NCBI GenBank assembly: GCA_944472155.2
Contig: OX235279.1
Coordinates: forward strand, 121,326,110-121,390,109
Direction of reading: 5' to 3'
DNA length: 64,000 nt
DNA from: Trichobilharzia szidati
Taxonomy: Eukaryota; Platyhelminthes; Trematoda; Strigeidida; Schistosomatidae
Of the stretch, positions 47,300 to 58,799 are shown piece after piece. Under the pieces are notes generated by a model. The model saw nothing but the letters and a program-made list of their open reading frames with translations, ran no database searches and was not told the origin of the DNA. The position numbers and the translations under genes were made by a program. Every line of letters starts with the position of its first letter. The first letter of the stretch is position 1.

Positions 47300-49080
47300 A
47301 CAAAGGCCTGAAAAAGCTTCTCAATGCAACACAATCAACTTGACAGTATAGACGGCCATCAAATCGAATTCTTCTGTAGATGGCAACAAGTTTTGAAATT
47401 ATTATAGCTTCATAACGTCCAATTTAACAGACTTTGTTTGATTTCTCCACAAACCGTAAATTCACCCTGTCATATAAGCGTATTCCACTTATGGTCTGAA
47501 GTTTTTCGAGAACTGATTATTTCTCAGAGACTGGAATTAAAGGTTGGATGAATGAAGGTATGAAAAGCATTTCATCTGATCAGCATTCAAAACTGTTCGG
47601 AATAAATTACATCTGATCATATTAATTAAAGTTTTGAGAGATTGCATAAAAAACAGGTTATTCTACTTCTAAGCACGAAAACGTTCTTCAGTGATTTACA
47701 TAGTTTTTCTCACGAATTTTCCCATTACAAAGGGCTTACTAAAACCCAATCAAAAACGATGCTAAGACAGCATCTTTACCAGCTTGTGTTCCACTAATTT
47801 CTTCGAATGCATATATGCATAGATGTGCTTTCGTTGCAAAAAAGATAATGTGATGCACTGCGAATGGAGTCTGACAAGCAGCAGTTCACTTAGTGGCTGA
47901 TAAATTGTGAGGACATATCTAGTTGGTCAGTACAACCACAATGATTTATCGCAGTCAAATGATACAATGTGTTCTGAGTTTAAAACACTCCTGAAATAAT
48001 AAACAATTCTCGAGCAACTTGTGATCTCCATATTTAAGGTCGTATAAACAAGTGATGAATTCAAAACACCTGCAAACTTCCTTGTTTCTATGATACTAAC
48101 TATGTATAAATCAGCCTTAACTAAAAAACATTAAGTCACCATGACTTATTTAATGATTATATGAGAATTTAAAAGAGGTAACTGATAGATAAGTACGCCA
48201 TTTTATCGGGACTATGTAATACACTGGATAGGTATACACTTGATAATGTTTATATCGTGATATTAATCGGTGTTTTCGTGTTTCGATCCAATCATTTATT
48301 TAACTGACTGTTGGTGTGTTTGACTTCATGCATTGTGGTATGTAAGCTAACTGAAAAGGGTATATTATACGCAGTGTTTGCTAGATAACCAGTAAAGAGG
48401 AAATAGTCAGTTTAGGTAAGTTATCTGAAATTCTTTTCAAAATTACTACTTAATATTGTGACTTTGTGCATTTGTATGCCTCTCAAGACTGCATAACCAC
48501 TGTTTACTGAGCCTTCTCAAAAAAATGGTTTTCATTTTTATCTGCCTCACTGTAACATCGACAGTTCAAGGGTTTTCTTTAAGTACAGCTGTCATCGTTA
48601 GGTGGATGTGTTGTTCTAAACCACCTCTCTTACGTTTTGATTTAATTTTCAATGTGTTAGTGACAAGATGTCAGTGAATAGCCTGTGATGATTCTTATTT
48701 AATTTATTGTTCATTCAGGATAAAAACCACACATACTTCAGTGGTTACAGCTGAAAGCAGCCTGTAACTTCATTACCTACGCACACGGTACACAGTAGGT
48801 GAACATCATGATCAATCCTACCAAATATGAACAACTAGTATTTAACAGAAAAATCAGCCATTCAGTCCATTCTCAAAATTCTTGCATGCTTGGTGAGTAC
48901 TGAAGTCATTTGAACGTTATTGATTATGGTTATTGAATCATCATTACTTCATGCTTTCATAGGATAAAGGAATAGTTTGCCTTCTTCTGACTGTCAGAGT
49001 GTTCACCTTCAGTTGTAGTGTTTACATGTACAGTCTTCATAATCAGATATCATAATTCTTTTCAAGTTTCAGTTTGTAGG
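47300..49080. other. No gene recognised
   Basis: May include the decayed 5' part of the PLE on the left, but I cannot trace motifs beyond 47245. Confidence 0.3.
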
Positions 49081-49084
49081 GATT

Positions 49085-49215
49085 CGGTTGGGCTTAAGTT
49101 GATTCACGGACTGATATCCCCTAGAGGACTGAAAAGTCCTAAACTATGACGAGACAGTTCAGTTGTCCAGTACTTCATGGATTTCAGTGGTTCTCTAAAT
49201 GATATCAAACCTGAA
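49085..49215 (+). mobile_element. SINE fragment, Sm-alpha-like 3' half
   Basis: ACTGATATCCCC, then GACGAGACAG and TTGTCCAGTACTTC, then TTTCAGTGGTTCTCTAAATGATATC parallels the 3' half of the SINE at 61480-61690 (GACGAAGCAG, CTGTCCACTACTCC, TTTCAGTGGTTCTCTAACCGATGTC). The pol III promoter part is absent or too diverged. Confidence 0.5.
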
Positions 49216-49654
49216 ATATTATTCTTAGTAAGTGGATTCACTTACCTTGCAGGTATCAAAGATCACTGACTATTCAAACAATACGCGACCAGTATAGTGC
49301 TTCTGAATAACTGTAATCCCGAAATAGAAAAATGGCTCATCCGTAATGTGAAATGGTTTCTTTTTGGCTCATAAAACCCCAAGTATTTTTTGAATGATTT
49401 TATATACTACTGATTGGCGTGAGTAGTTCGAAACCACTTACGCCAACATGCAGTGACAGCCAAACATATCCAGGTGATCAGAACACTAGATTGCTATTTC
49501 TTTCATTTGATCCCGAGCTAATTAGCAGCGTATCCAGGTTTACTCAGCTCGCATAAACGAATCACTTCAGACCACCGGCATTCTAGCCAGCACTACTACT
49601 TGACGTGAGTAGTTTACGGCTACCTATAGTATGGACCACCAAGCTCACACCACT

Positions 49655-49870
49655 ATTACCGAAAGTTTGTAAGGACGGAAAGGTACCTACCTTCAGACTA
49701 GGGAAAAAGCTACCCCATCAAAATTGTTGAGAAGCGTGACTGTCAAGGAGTTGTGCTCCTGTCTCCCCAAAGCAAAACATTAGGCCGTATCATGTTGAAA
49801 AGACCACAAACATCCTTTGATGGGAGACTTCACCCTGAACAGGCTAAAAGATAGGTTTCTATAAAGTATC
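49655..49870 (+). mobile_element. RTE RT fragment
   Basis: With frameshifts it encodes KVCKDGKVPTFRLGKKLP, LLSPQSKTLGRIMLKR and GRLHPEQAKR, matching the RT N-terminal region of RTE elements (compare 18690-18860). Short dead piece. Confidence 0.6.
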
Positions 49871-50399
49871 CGAATTGAAGAATGATTCTGTCTGATGTCT
49901 AATTTCATAATCACAATTCCTTGTATAATCTGCCTAAAAGTTTAATTTCAGTGATAAAGAAAGAGGTTTTGTGCATTTTAATACATCACAACTGTGTATA
50001 TAAAAAATGTCTGTCTCCCCAGTCCGCGTAGTCTCAAATTCTTACTAACGTGATGCCAAGATTGAAAGGTACAACAATACATTGAGAAGGATTATATGAT
50101 TTTATTATATTTGGTTGGTTCTTTTCAACTGCACACAACCCAAGACAGTTTTAATATTAATACAGAAAATATTCACATGGGTTATCTACTGAGTATCATT
50201 ATGAAGGCTGTTAACATTGCATAACTAAGTAACATAATAGAAAGCATAAAAGCCATTAATAAGCTTGTTAGAAACAATTACACGAATATTCTAGAGTAAG
50301 CGACAGAAACTACAAACTCATTCAAGGTTTTAAACTGACAACACGTATCACGTAAAAATTAAAACGTCTATTGAGCAGAAGTCAACAAAATACTCAGGT

Positions 50400-51595
50400 A
50401 AAAAATATGGGTATGAAACTACATCTTCAACACAAAATGTAACTAAAATAACATGAAATGCATTCAACATGGTAAGACAAGATTAACAGCAGTTATTTTG
50501 AATGCATATGTTTGGTTTTAACAATTTGATAGCTACCGCTTCAGTTATACATAGTAAGCCGGATCTAACCTGAACTTTGATGTCATTTGGTGTACAGTGA
50601 CTAACAAAGGAATCCATGATGCACAGAGAGACCAAATATTTCTGTCCAATATAATCAATGGAAAATGTGAAATAAACTTTAACAAATAACCTGAACTCTA
50701 GTTACTTTAAACGATTTTAAAAACACATTTTCATGACCACTACCTATCAGGTGGTGGATGATCTCAGTGCGCATGAATTTCATACCTTCATCGGTGAGTC
50801 TCTTGGAATTATCCTGGATATGCGGTCACAAATCTTCTTTCTTTACTGTTTGTCCTATGCATGTGCTTTGGAGAGAGAACTGGTTGATGTAGTTGGAAGT
50901 AACATGGAATGGCTTGTTATGTAAGGTGTGACTAATCTGCCACCTGGATAAGTTCTCTTTAGTGCAGCATTTATTCTGTATTTGCTTCTTCTTGACATTT
51001 CGTCACCTATTAATCGAAGCTTTAAGAAGACTGGCTTTTTTCCACTGCGTCTGATTTTGCCTGCATAATAGGTGGTCTTTTTGTGCTTATCAATAGGTTT
51101 TTGAGCATACTCAATGTCTCGTAGGCACTTTTCAACAATAGCGAGTTCCTCATCAAGTCTTTCCTCTGAACAAATCTCTCTAATGTGGTTATACAATAAT
51201 CGAATCTTATCTTTCTTGAAACTTATTGAACGGAAGCTTTCGATTTTTGGGTACTGTGCATTCTTCGATGTTTTTTTACGGTAGACATACCTTTGAATAT
51301 TTTTATTTGTAGTTGGTAAAAGTTCTAAATTCAGTAGATGAAACTTTTTACTATCCTTGAATTGCATATATGCTATAATGTGCCCTGATAAACAAGTGAA
51401 GAAGATGAAAGGCATGTTTTATGTCAGTTCCACTTAGCTACGTTTAACTGAAGCGGTAGCTATCAAATTGTTAAAACCAAACTTATGCATTCAAAAAAAC
51501 TGTTGTTAATCCCGTCTTATCATGTTCAACACATTTTATGCTATTTTAATAATATTTTGTGTTGAAGATGTAGTTTCATACCCTTAATTTATCTC
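50400..51595 (-). mobile_element. PLE fragment flanked by 165-bp inverted repeats
   Basis: The segments 50400-50565 and 51425-51595 are inverted copies of one another (shared block GGTATGAAACTACATCTTCA, then AACAATTTGATAGCTACCGC). Between them, on the minus strand, 51415-50730 encodes the PLE region between RT and endonuclease and part of the nuclease. The left repeat would be the element's own 3' region; the right one is an inverted second copy of it at the truncated 5' side. Confidence 0.75.
50730..51415 (-). pseudogene. PLE linker and GIY-YIG remnant
   Basis: An open frame of 186 codons (51415 to 50855) that reads YNHIREICSEERLDEELAIV, KCLRDIEYAQ, KKPVFLKLRLIGDEMSRRSK and NAALKRTYPGGRLV, the characteristic PLE region after the RT, followed in a shifted frame by CIGQT and IIHHLIGSGHEN from the nuclease. 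The VYKFTC segment is deleted. The frame has no RT core, so its Met is not a real start. Confidence 0.65.
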
Positions 51596-51740
51596 TATCC
51601 ATACTTTTATCTGACTTCTTTTTAACCTGAGCTCTGTGAATCCATTGGGGACAATGAGCTGCAGAATTTCACTTCAGCTTGTCTAACGAATACCTAAAGT
51701 CACCTTTATTTTCTTACCAGTTTGTGAAATTTGTCTTTTT

Positions 51741-51965
51741 TTCCTTCACATTCCCCAGTGGAACATAGGGCTTCAAGCCACTAGCTTGAAGTTTCTGTAG
51801 CAGTGCTTATTTTACAGCGCGAGGTTGCTAGCCTCATGCCTAACCTTTCCTCTTCACCAGCATTATTTCTGGCTTAGCGAGGTAGAGCAGTGCGTCGACC
51901 GGGGATCAAACCCTAGACCATGTGCATGGTCGGCGAGCGTCCTAACCGCTATGCCACCGATGCAA
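51741..51965 (-). mobile_element. tRNA-headed SINE, copy 1
   Basis: Minus strand. The tRNA-like head occupies 51890-51965 (76 bases) with A-box TGGCATAGCGG and a B-box changed to GGTTTGATCC. The body and 3' end match copy 2, ending with the RTE-like block AGTGGAACATAGGGCTTCAA at 51757-51776 (as seen on the plus strand). Imperfect flanking repeats (TTTGTGAAATTTGTCT on the left, TTTGAAAATTGTCT on the right) are the probable target duplication. Confidence 0.75.
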
Positions 51966-52026
51966 TTTGAAAATTGTCTAATCAAGTAAATTGCATCCTT
52001 CCTTCATAAACATTTGGCGAATCCCT

Positions 52027-52440
52027 TATCTCCCTAATTGAATCTTCAAAGTCACTCATGGCAAAATTAAGGTCTGTAAACAGTAATTTTGACAAATTAG
52101 CCGACGACTTAAGCATTTCTTTGCGAATAAACTTCATTAACTTCACAAAGAGCTTTCAGTACATGGATCATAGGGATTTCTATAAGACAGTGGGTGAATA
52201 TCTCAACTCACCTACGTCTCAATCTAGCATTTCGTCAAAATAACACCGATGTCGATCAAATAATGATGATATTTAAGTTGGATAAAGATTCAAGTGATGC
52301 AATCATGAATATGGAAAACTATATTTACAAGATGAACTCGATCTTACACTCTCGTCTATATTTTAAAATTGACAACTACTGGAGAGATATGATGGTTCAA
52401 CAGGAAGAAGAATTACGAAGACACCGAAAGAACTGCCGAT
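52027..52440 (+). pseudogene. Coding-looking stretch with a frameshift, function unknown
   Basis: Reads SLMAKLRSVNSNFDKLADD, SLRINFINFTKSF, and HRDFYKTVGEYLN, then shifts frame near 52190-52210 into LNLAFRQNNTDVDQIM, DSSDAIMNMENYIYKMNSIL, NYWRDMMVQQEEELRRHRK and a stop. Composition is that of a helical, charged protein, unlike the surrounding noise. It lies between two SINE copies. It could be a processed pseudogene or the last exon of a decayed gene; I see no clear acceptor and do not recognise a family. Confidence 0.35.
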
Positions 52441-52522
52441 GAAGAAATTGGATGATAATTATAAAATGTAAAAATCTGAAGTCCTAGGGATCTCACCTAC
52501 CACATATGCATAGATTGCCAGT

Positions 52523-52766
52523 AAAGAAAGCAAACAAACATTTCCTTCACGTTCCCCAGTGGAACATAGGGCTTCAAGCTAGTGGCTTGAGGTTTCTGTA
52601 GAAGTGTTCATTTTACAGGATGGGGTTGCTAGCCTCATGCCCAACCTTTCCTTTTCACCATCATTATTTCTGGCTTAGCGAGGTACAGGAGTGCGTCGGC
52701 CGAGGATCGAACCCCGGACCATGTGCATGGTCGACGAGCGTCCTAACCGCTATGCCACCGACGCAC
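52523..52766 (-). mobile_element. tRNA-headed SINE, copy 2, with 12-bp target duplication
   Basis: Minus strand. The tRNA-like head is 52691-52766 (76 bases). Its ends form a perfect 9-bp acceptor-like stem (GTGCGTCGG with CCGACGCAC). A-box TGGCATAGCGG (complement of 52747-52757) and B-box GGTTCGATCC (complement of 52704-52713) are intact, so pol III could transcribe it. The body is about 150 bases and ends in the RTE-like block at 52558-52577 and a TTTG-rich tail. Exact direct repeats TAGATTGCCAGT flank it at 52511-52522 and 52767-52778. Confidence 0.85.
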
Positions 52767-52779
52767 TAGATTGCCAGTG

Positions 52780-53860
52780 ACACATGCATATTTACCCTTT
52801 GAGGGCAACAGAATCCTAATAAATCCTCTACAATACAAATTGCATTGTGACTTACTGAAAAAATCCACGCCCGTTTGTCAACGGTTAACCGTATAACGCC
52901 TAAATGACTCTCCATGTTTATGTTTCTATGAAATTCATGGTATTATTTGATGCTGTGTACTTCTTCATGAAAACCTTTACATTACACGCATGACTTCTGA
53001 CTTCCCTATACCGGCATCATAACTTAAATTTCTCCTTCTAATGCGACATTTAATCCCAATTCAACAACTAATTCTACCGTTAAACTGATGGAATAGGAAT
53101 CTCACTTGGTCTCGTATTGACAGATATCTTGATTGTAAGAACAAAAAGATATCTTGATGATAAATGTAGACAGTATTCAAATAAAGGAAGTACCACGGTA
53201 GTCAACATTCGAACCTAGACGTGTTAATGAGGCTGAAATTGTACACAAAGATTATCTCAGCCATCTTGCCTATTAAGAAAGTCTAATAAAACCCCTTCCC
53301 CCAATAACACTGATTTTAGCATAGAATGAGGCTAATGGCAAGTTCAGCTTCTTGAATATCACTTATAAATTAAGACAGATAATAATTTCAAGGAATCACA
53401 AATCAAAGCAGCAAACAGAGTGATACTTAGAATTTTATAGCATTTATTCGATTAACTATTAACGAACAATTAGAACTACACAATTTTACAAAACTTGGGT
53501 GATATGCTCCTGTAATAAATCACCAGCTTTGATAGCCATCAAGAAGTGCCGACGAAACGACGGTATCCACAGATCATTCATCAAGGGATTAGTAAGACTA
53601 AACGCAAATGTGTAAGGAATGGCAAAAAGCTAGTGCCGATTTGCCTAGGATTTTAGGGAGAGAACATTAGAGTAACAACCAATAGATGATTGAAGAAATC
53701 CTTGATTAGGTTGTTTCTTCTGGCCACATCAATTCATATACACAATAAAATGTGTTAGTCGTTTCACTCGACAGCAATTGACAGCCTTCCTAAATTGCTC
53801 GGTTTGTTAAACAATTAACTAAGCCTGCCTTAACAGTTAAAGGATGAGATGAATTAAAGT
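52780..53860. other. No gene recognised
   Basis: AT-rich sequence between the SINE and a PLE remnant; nothing I can support. Confidence 0.3.
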
Positions 53861-53864
53861 CTAA

Positions 53865-55010
53865 ATATCTATTAGAATGCGTTGGTTTTTATAAACGCTA
53901 GTGTCTAGTTTACCCTCTTCTATTCTTTTTATTTTACAGTCTAACATAGCTAATTCTCCTTGTTTATTTTCCGATTCAAATATGAATTTTATTCCCGATT
54001 CACATAGCACTAAGTAGCACAAGAAAAGACCTAAGTGGTGAAATAAAACAGACAGAAGGAGAAGCGTTGGTGTTAAATAACTAAATATCCTATGAAATTC
54101 ATTAGGAAGATCAGTAAAGGCCAAAAACAAAATAAAAATAATTGTGGAACTAGTAATGATAACATAAATGAGAAAGAATATAAGGCATCCACTGTCATAC
54201 CATATAAGGAGGGGACATCTGAGACCCTATGTAGGATTCTAAATAAAGCAGGAATTAGGGTGGCATTCAAGCCCACAAACTCACTCAGGGAAAAGCTCTA
54301 TAGGTTAAAGGACCCAGTGGACCCAATTAGACAAAATAATATAATTTACAAAATACCCTGCAATGACTGTGTTTGTGGTCAACTACATAGGTCAAACTAG
54401 TAGGTCGGGGGTAGTCAGATTATCAGAACATAAGAATTTACCTAAGGGAAGAATGGTTGACCCCGAAAAGATAAATAATTTAGAAAAAAGCTGAGCTATT
54501 ACACTTCACGCATTAACAAACAAGCACACAACAGGGTGGGTGGGAGAGGGTTAAAATTCTAAAAAGTAATTCAGGTAGGTGGAGAGAGGGGTTGATTACT
54601 GAATCCTTGTTCATCGAGTCTACACCCAACACATGCAACAGAAATGACTCAATGCAAATACCAGAAATATGGAAGATATTATTGCCACCAGTCAAATCAG
54701 GGGAAGATAATAAATAATCTTAAAATTCTATTTCAATTCAAACACATCAAAACATTCTAACAAGTAACTTATTATAACTATAAAAACACTCGTCTTATTT
54801 CCCATCTGATTGTAATGGATCTATAACACTCGTCTTATTATTTCTGAATGTACATTATCTCATATTGAATTTTATTCCAATATCTAATCTATTCCACACA
54901 TGTATATAATGATATGATTATGAGCAGTAGTTTCTGGTCGAAAAGTCATCAATAAATACTACTGTATAACACTGTGTGATTTATCAAAATAAAATCTTAT
55001 CCATAAGTGA
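53865..55010. mobile_element. PLE with inverted 5' part
   Basis: 53865-54010 encodes on the minus strand a PLE RT segment (ESGIKFIFESENKQ, LAMLDCKIKRIEEGKLDTSV), while 54090-54700 encodes on the plus strand the linker and endonuclease (IIYKIPCNDC, then GQLHRSN region in broken frame, and EIWKILLPP near 54660-54690). 54720-55010 is the 3' tail, matching the tails in both arms of the inverted duplication, ending AAATAAAATCTTAT. RT and nuclease are therefore head-to-head, with the junction near 54030-54090. Confidence 0.75.
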
Positions 55011-55019
55011 TATTTATTA

Positions 55020-56925
55020 TGTATAAGCGTTTTGGTGATTCTAAGACTTGAAAGTGATCAGGCGAATAGCGATATGATCGACCATAAGTTTCAGGTACTC
55101 TTAATACCGCTATCTCAGTTCTAAAGTGCATTCTCAGCATGAAAGTATAGTTAAGAAGTATTGAGTTCATCTCACAGATTGTGTACCCGTTCAAGTAAAG
55201 GGAAAAAATATTTTGCAGTCATTTTTACGAATATTTTAAAATTACAGAAATCATCTTTATAATTTTGTTTATAAACAGCTAAACTTCAGCGTGGAAGCGA
55301 AGGATTTGCAACATTTTTAAACTTTAAATTATGTAACACTGTTTGGTACAATCACATCTAGACTTGATGCATAAAATTTATATTTATTTCAGATATTGTC
55401 ACCTAAAGTCAGACATTTCTGTAACATAGACTAAATTTCTGAAAAAAAGGCGTCTGTATACACTGAGTGTTTATCAAAAGTTTAAAATAATGCACATCTT
55501 CACCCTAGAACGACGGTAAATCTCATTCATAAAATTTGATTCAAACAACAATATTTCAATTTTATCAGTATGATATCTGAAAATGCATGAACGACAGACG
55601 CCTCGATTTGAAATCAGCCTAAAGTTAACATGCTGACTATTATAATATATACACTTCGTCTATACACGCATAAACATTTTTTATTTTTAAATTTGGTCTA
55701 AACATATGGCAAAGTGATTCCGTGATAATTATTAATAATTGTTAACAGATATACAGGTCTGTGAATAATCATTTCATAACTAAATTAATAATTTCTGAAA
55801 AAATATGTTGTCACTCATTTTGTTTTAAAAATTTAAATGAAAAATTCCAAATAATGTACAATAAATGGTACTGTGCAAGGCAAATAAATAAATAAACAAC
55901 CTTGACTGTTGTGTATCACGGTAACTGGAGTGGGTTACCCTTGGAAATTATGCAGATGTGCTTTTATGAGTTACATGTAACATGAGTGTTAAAATATATA
56001 TATTTCAAGAAATCTTAAAAAATACGAGTTGTAAATTCATTTGGACGTAAGTGGTCAGAAACAAACTCAATATCGCTTTCGATTTTGAAATAGATTTCGA
56101 AACTACACAAAAGAAAAGCAACGGGTAAAACTGTCAGGTGATGACTTGGAGTATGTCGTGCAACGATATGCATGATCACTAAGAGTCTTTGAAACAGAGT
56201 GTGTCTTTGAATTTACTATTTTCCAGAATGAATCTAAGCAGGTTGTGGAATATTCAAAACAAAAAAAACATTCGACGCTTCTTATGCACATGTTACTCTT
56301 CCAAAATACGTAATTAATACGTAGAATTTACTAAATTAGCACATCTTGTTTATCGCACCAGTTTTATTCGCCAAATTTTTCATAAAATCAGAGAAATTTG
56401 TGAGATGACTGAACAGATTTTGGTTTAGTTATGTTCTGTGAGCTGGATGGTTTTGTTGCAAAGCTTTCATTTTCTAACCAGACAACATTTTTGGCCCACA
56501 CTTCAGTTTGAAGTAAGCCTGCGAATTTCTTCATGAGTTTTCTTGATTGGACACTAGTCAGTAACTACTATAATGTGTATTTATGTCTTACCCTATTTCT
56601 GGTGCAGACTGAATTTTATCAGTCAAGTTTGCAATGTGTCCAGCATGCCACTAGATGGCTCGCGATCAAGGTGCATTGTGAATTTTTTATTTTATTTTTT
56701 TTATTTTGATTACAGCTTGATGCCACACCGTATTTTCAGTACAAGTATGGAATTTTCAGCATGGATATCGGTAGCCCAAATTTTGCAGGCCGACCATAGA
56801 TATCGGGTGTGCGTCGGTGTTAGATGGTTGTAGGCAATCGGCAGGAAGCCTTGAACCTAGATTTCGTGCTTGTTGGCACTCAGTCAAAATTATCCAATAC
56901 AGTCATACAGGAGATAACTCGCGAG
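55020..56925. other. No gene recognised
   Basis: AT-rich, only short frames on both strands and no repeat I recognise. Confidence 0.3.
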
Positions 56926-56929
56926 CCTG

Positions 56930-57130
56930 AATAGCTCAGTAGTAACGTCTCTGACTGCAGCAATGGGTGACGCAGGATCCAATCTCAGAAGGGACATGAG
57001 TTTCTTCACGGTTGCAGACACGCCTTGCTGATGAATGCCAACTATGACGAAACCTAGTTCCAAAGCTTCCTGCTAACCGATTCCAAACATCTTCATGAGT
57101 TTACTAGTCATATTTCCTGGTAACCTTGAG
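56930..57130 (+). mobile_element. Sm-alpha-like SINE with hammerhead core
   Basis: Plus strand. An A-box-like TAGCTCAGTAGTAACGTC near 56951 and a decayed B-box (GGATCCAATC, near 56975) are followed by CTGATGA (57028-57034), a 14-base helix II region and GAAAC (57049-57053), the two conserved strands of a hammerhead ribozyme. Helix II is poorly paired here. The order (pol III boxes inside the helix I loop, then CTGATGA and GAAAC) is that of the Sm-alpha ribozyme SINE of schistosomes. Confidence 0.65.
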
Positions 57131-57985
57131 TCTGATTGGCTGTTTTTGTATATTTTCTCACCGTCTGGTCCACTTGTATTGGTACTACTTATTATTTCGT
57201 TCACCTGAAATCTGAACTTTATTTCATTGTCCTAGTCGAAATAATGTTTGTGATTGCCTTTATGCATCGATATGAGGGAGTGGATATCCCTCGTAGAGAA
57301 TTCTAAAAGCCTACTTTATATTGAAGGACGATTAAAGCTTCGAAATTACACCATCCAGTTCAGAAACACACAACTACATCAAAATCATCCACCTAAGCTA
57401 CAAATCTGCATTATATCTTCGACAGTTTTAAGAAAATATCAAACTTTTTCAGGTGCACTTTATGACTGTGTAAGCACTTTTATGAACAAACAATGCAGAA
57501 TTCTTGAAGATCGGTAGTGTTATTTAATAATTGGGTAGTCAGGACGCCGAAAATATTATCACTTCAACCCATGATTCCAATGCAACTTGGATTCATTTAG
57601 CCATCTGGCCTGGAAAATAGACGTATTAGTAGTTAGTTGAAGCTAAAAATTGATGACAGGTTTGTTTTTATAGCAACTGGCTTTAATTTCGCTACCATTG
57701 ACCCCATCCATTCAAAAAGAGTTGTTCTATCTGTTCTTTTAATTTTACTCGGTTTTGTGTGCTACATTTATGAAGAGGTTAGCTGGATGAAACTCATACT
57801 TTGTTAAAGAGCTTCACACAGCAGCTTATAGAATGTACAAAAGTACAGTGGAAAAACAAACTTGAAAGGATCGAATTCTTTCATAGTTTTGCTCAGTAAA
57901 CTTTTTATGATATTTCGATTAAAATCTGTTCTTTTGACAACTGGTGAAAGTCACACTTGTCTACTGAATATCTGACGATATAGTA
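57131..57985. other. No gene recognised
   Basis: A small open frame at 57254-57517 lacks any feature that would make it a gene. An ATT run at 57983-57996 belongs to the end of the RTE that follows. Confidence 0.35.
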
Positions 57986-58790
57986 TTATTATTATTGTTC
58001 CCTTGGGTTTCTAGTGGAACATAGGGCTTCAACTGCACATCTCCACTTGTTTCTGTCTTCTGCTGTACTTTTCACTTGCATCCATGTTAATCCATACTGT
58101 TTCAGTTCCTCTTCACATGATCTCCTCCATGTCACCCTTGGACGTCCCACTCGCTGCTTCCCTTTCGGGTTCCACTCGAGCTATGGCCTGACGTGCGATG
58201 TCACCCAGCGGCCTCCTCAGCGAGTGTCCAATCCATCTCCACTTTCTCCTGCATATTTGTTGAGCGATTGGTTCTTGTTTTGTTTGCTCCCATAGTTTCT
58301 TGTTGGTGATTCTTTCCCGCCATCTCATCTTCAGTATAGAGTGAAGACAGTTGTTGATAAAGGTCTGCAACAGGCTGTTGGAAATATTCTCGGTGATCCG
58401 CCAAGTTTCTGATCCGTATTGAAGAACTGTCTTGACGTTTGTATTGAGAATCCGAATTTTGTTGTTGATGCAGGCTGAGTGACGAAGATTTCCAGATTGG
58501 TTTCAGGTTGATGAATGTGTTTCTTGCCTTCCCGATTCTCGATTTGACATCTTCGTCCGTCCCTCCTGTAGTTGAGACAATGCTCCTTAGATAAGTGAAT
58601 GAAGTAACCTCCTTCAAATCCCTCCCGTTGTTGGTGCTGGATGTTGCTGCTGCTGTTGTTGTTGTTGGTTGGTTGGTTATTTTCATAACCTCCGTCTTGT
58701 CTATGTTCACCTGGAGTCCTGTCTTTGTTACTTCTTCGACCAGTTTGTCGGTTTTCGCTTGTAAGTCAAAATTCACGTTTCATATCTTGT
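57983..58790 (-). mobile_element. RTE 3' half, minus strand
   Basis: From 58776 the minus strand reads LQAKTDKLVEEVTKTGLQVN, KTEVMKITNQPTTTT, GRDLKEVTSFTYLRSIVSTT and VKSRIGKARNTFINLK, the RTE region after the catalytic core, then in another frame WRERITNKKLW and RRKWRWIGHSLRRPLGD. The 3' untranslated end at 58013-58032 carries AGTGGAACATAGGGCTTCAA and closes with an ATT repeat at 57983-57996. Few disruptions, so relatively young, but 5'-truncated within the RT. Confidence 0.8.
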
Positions 58791-58799
58791 GGTTTTGAT

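Noticed and set aside
52691..52766. A genuine tRNA gene
   Set aside because: The 76-base cloverleaf-like segment is followed by a SINE body, occurs in three copies, has an imperfect T stem and is flanked by a target duplication.
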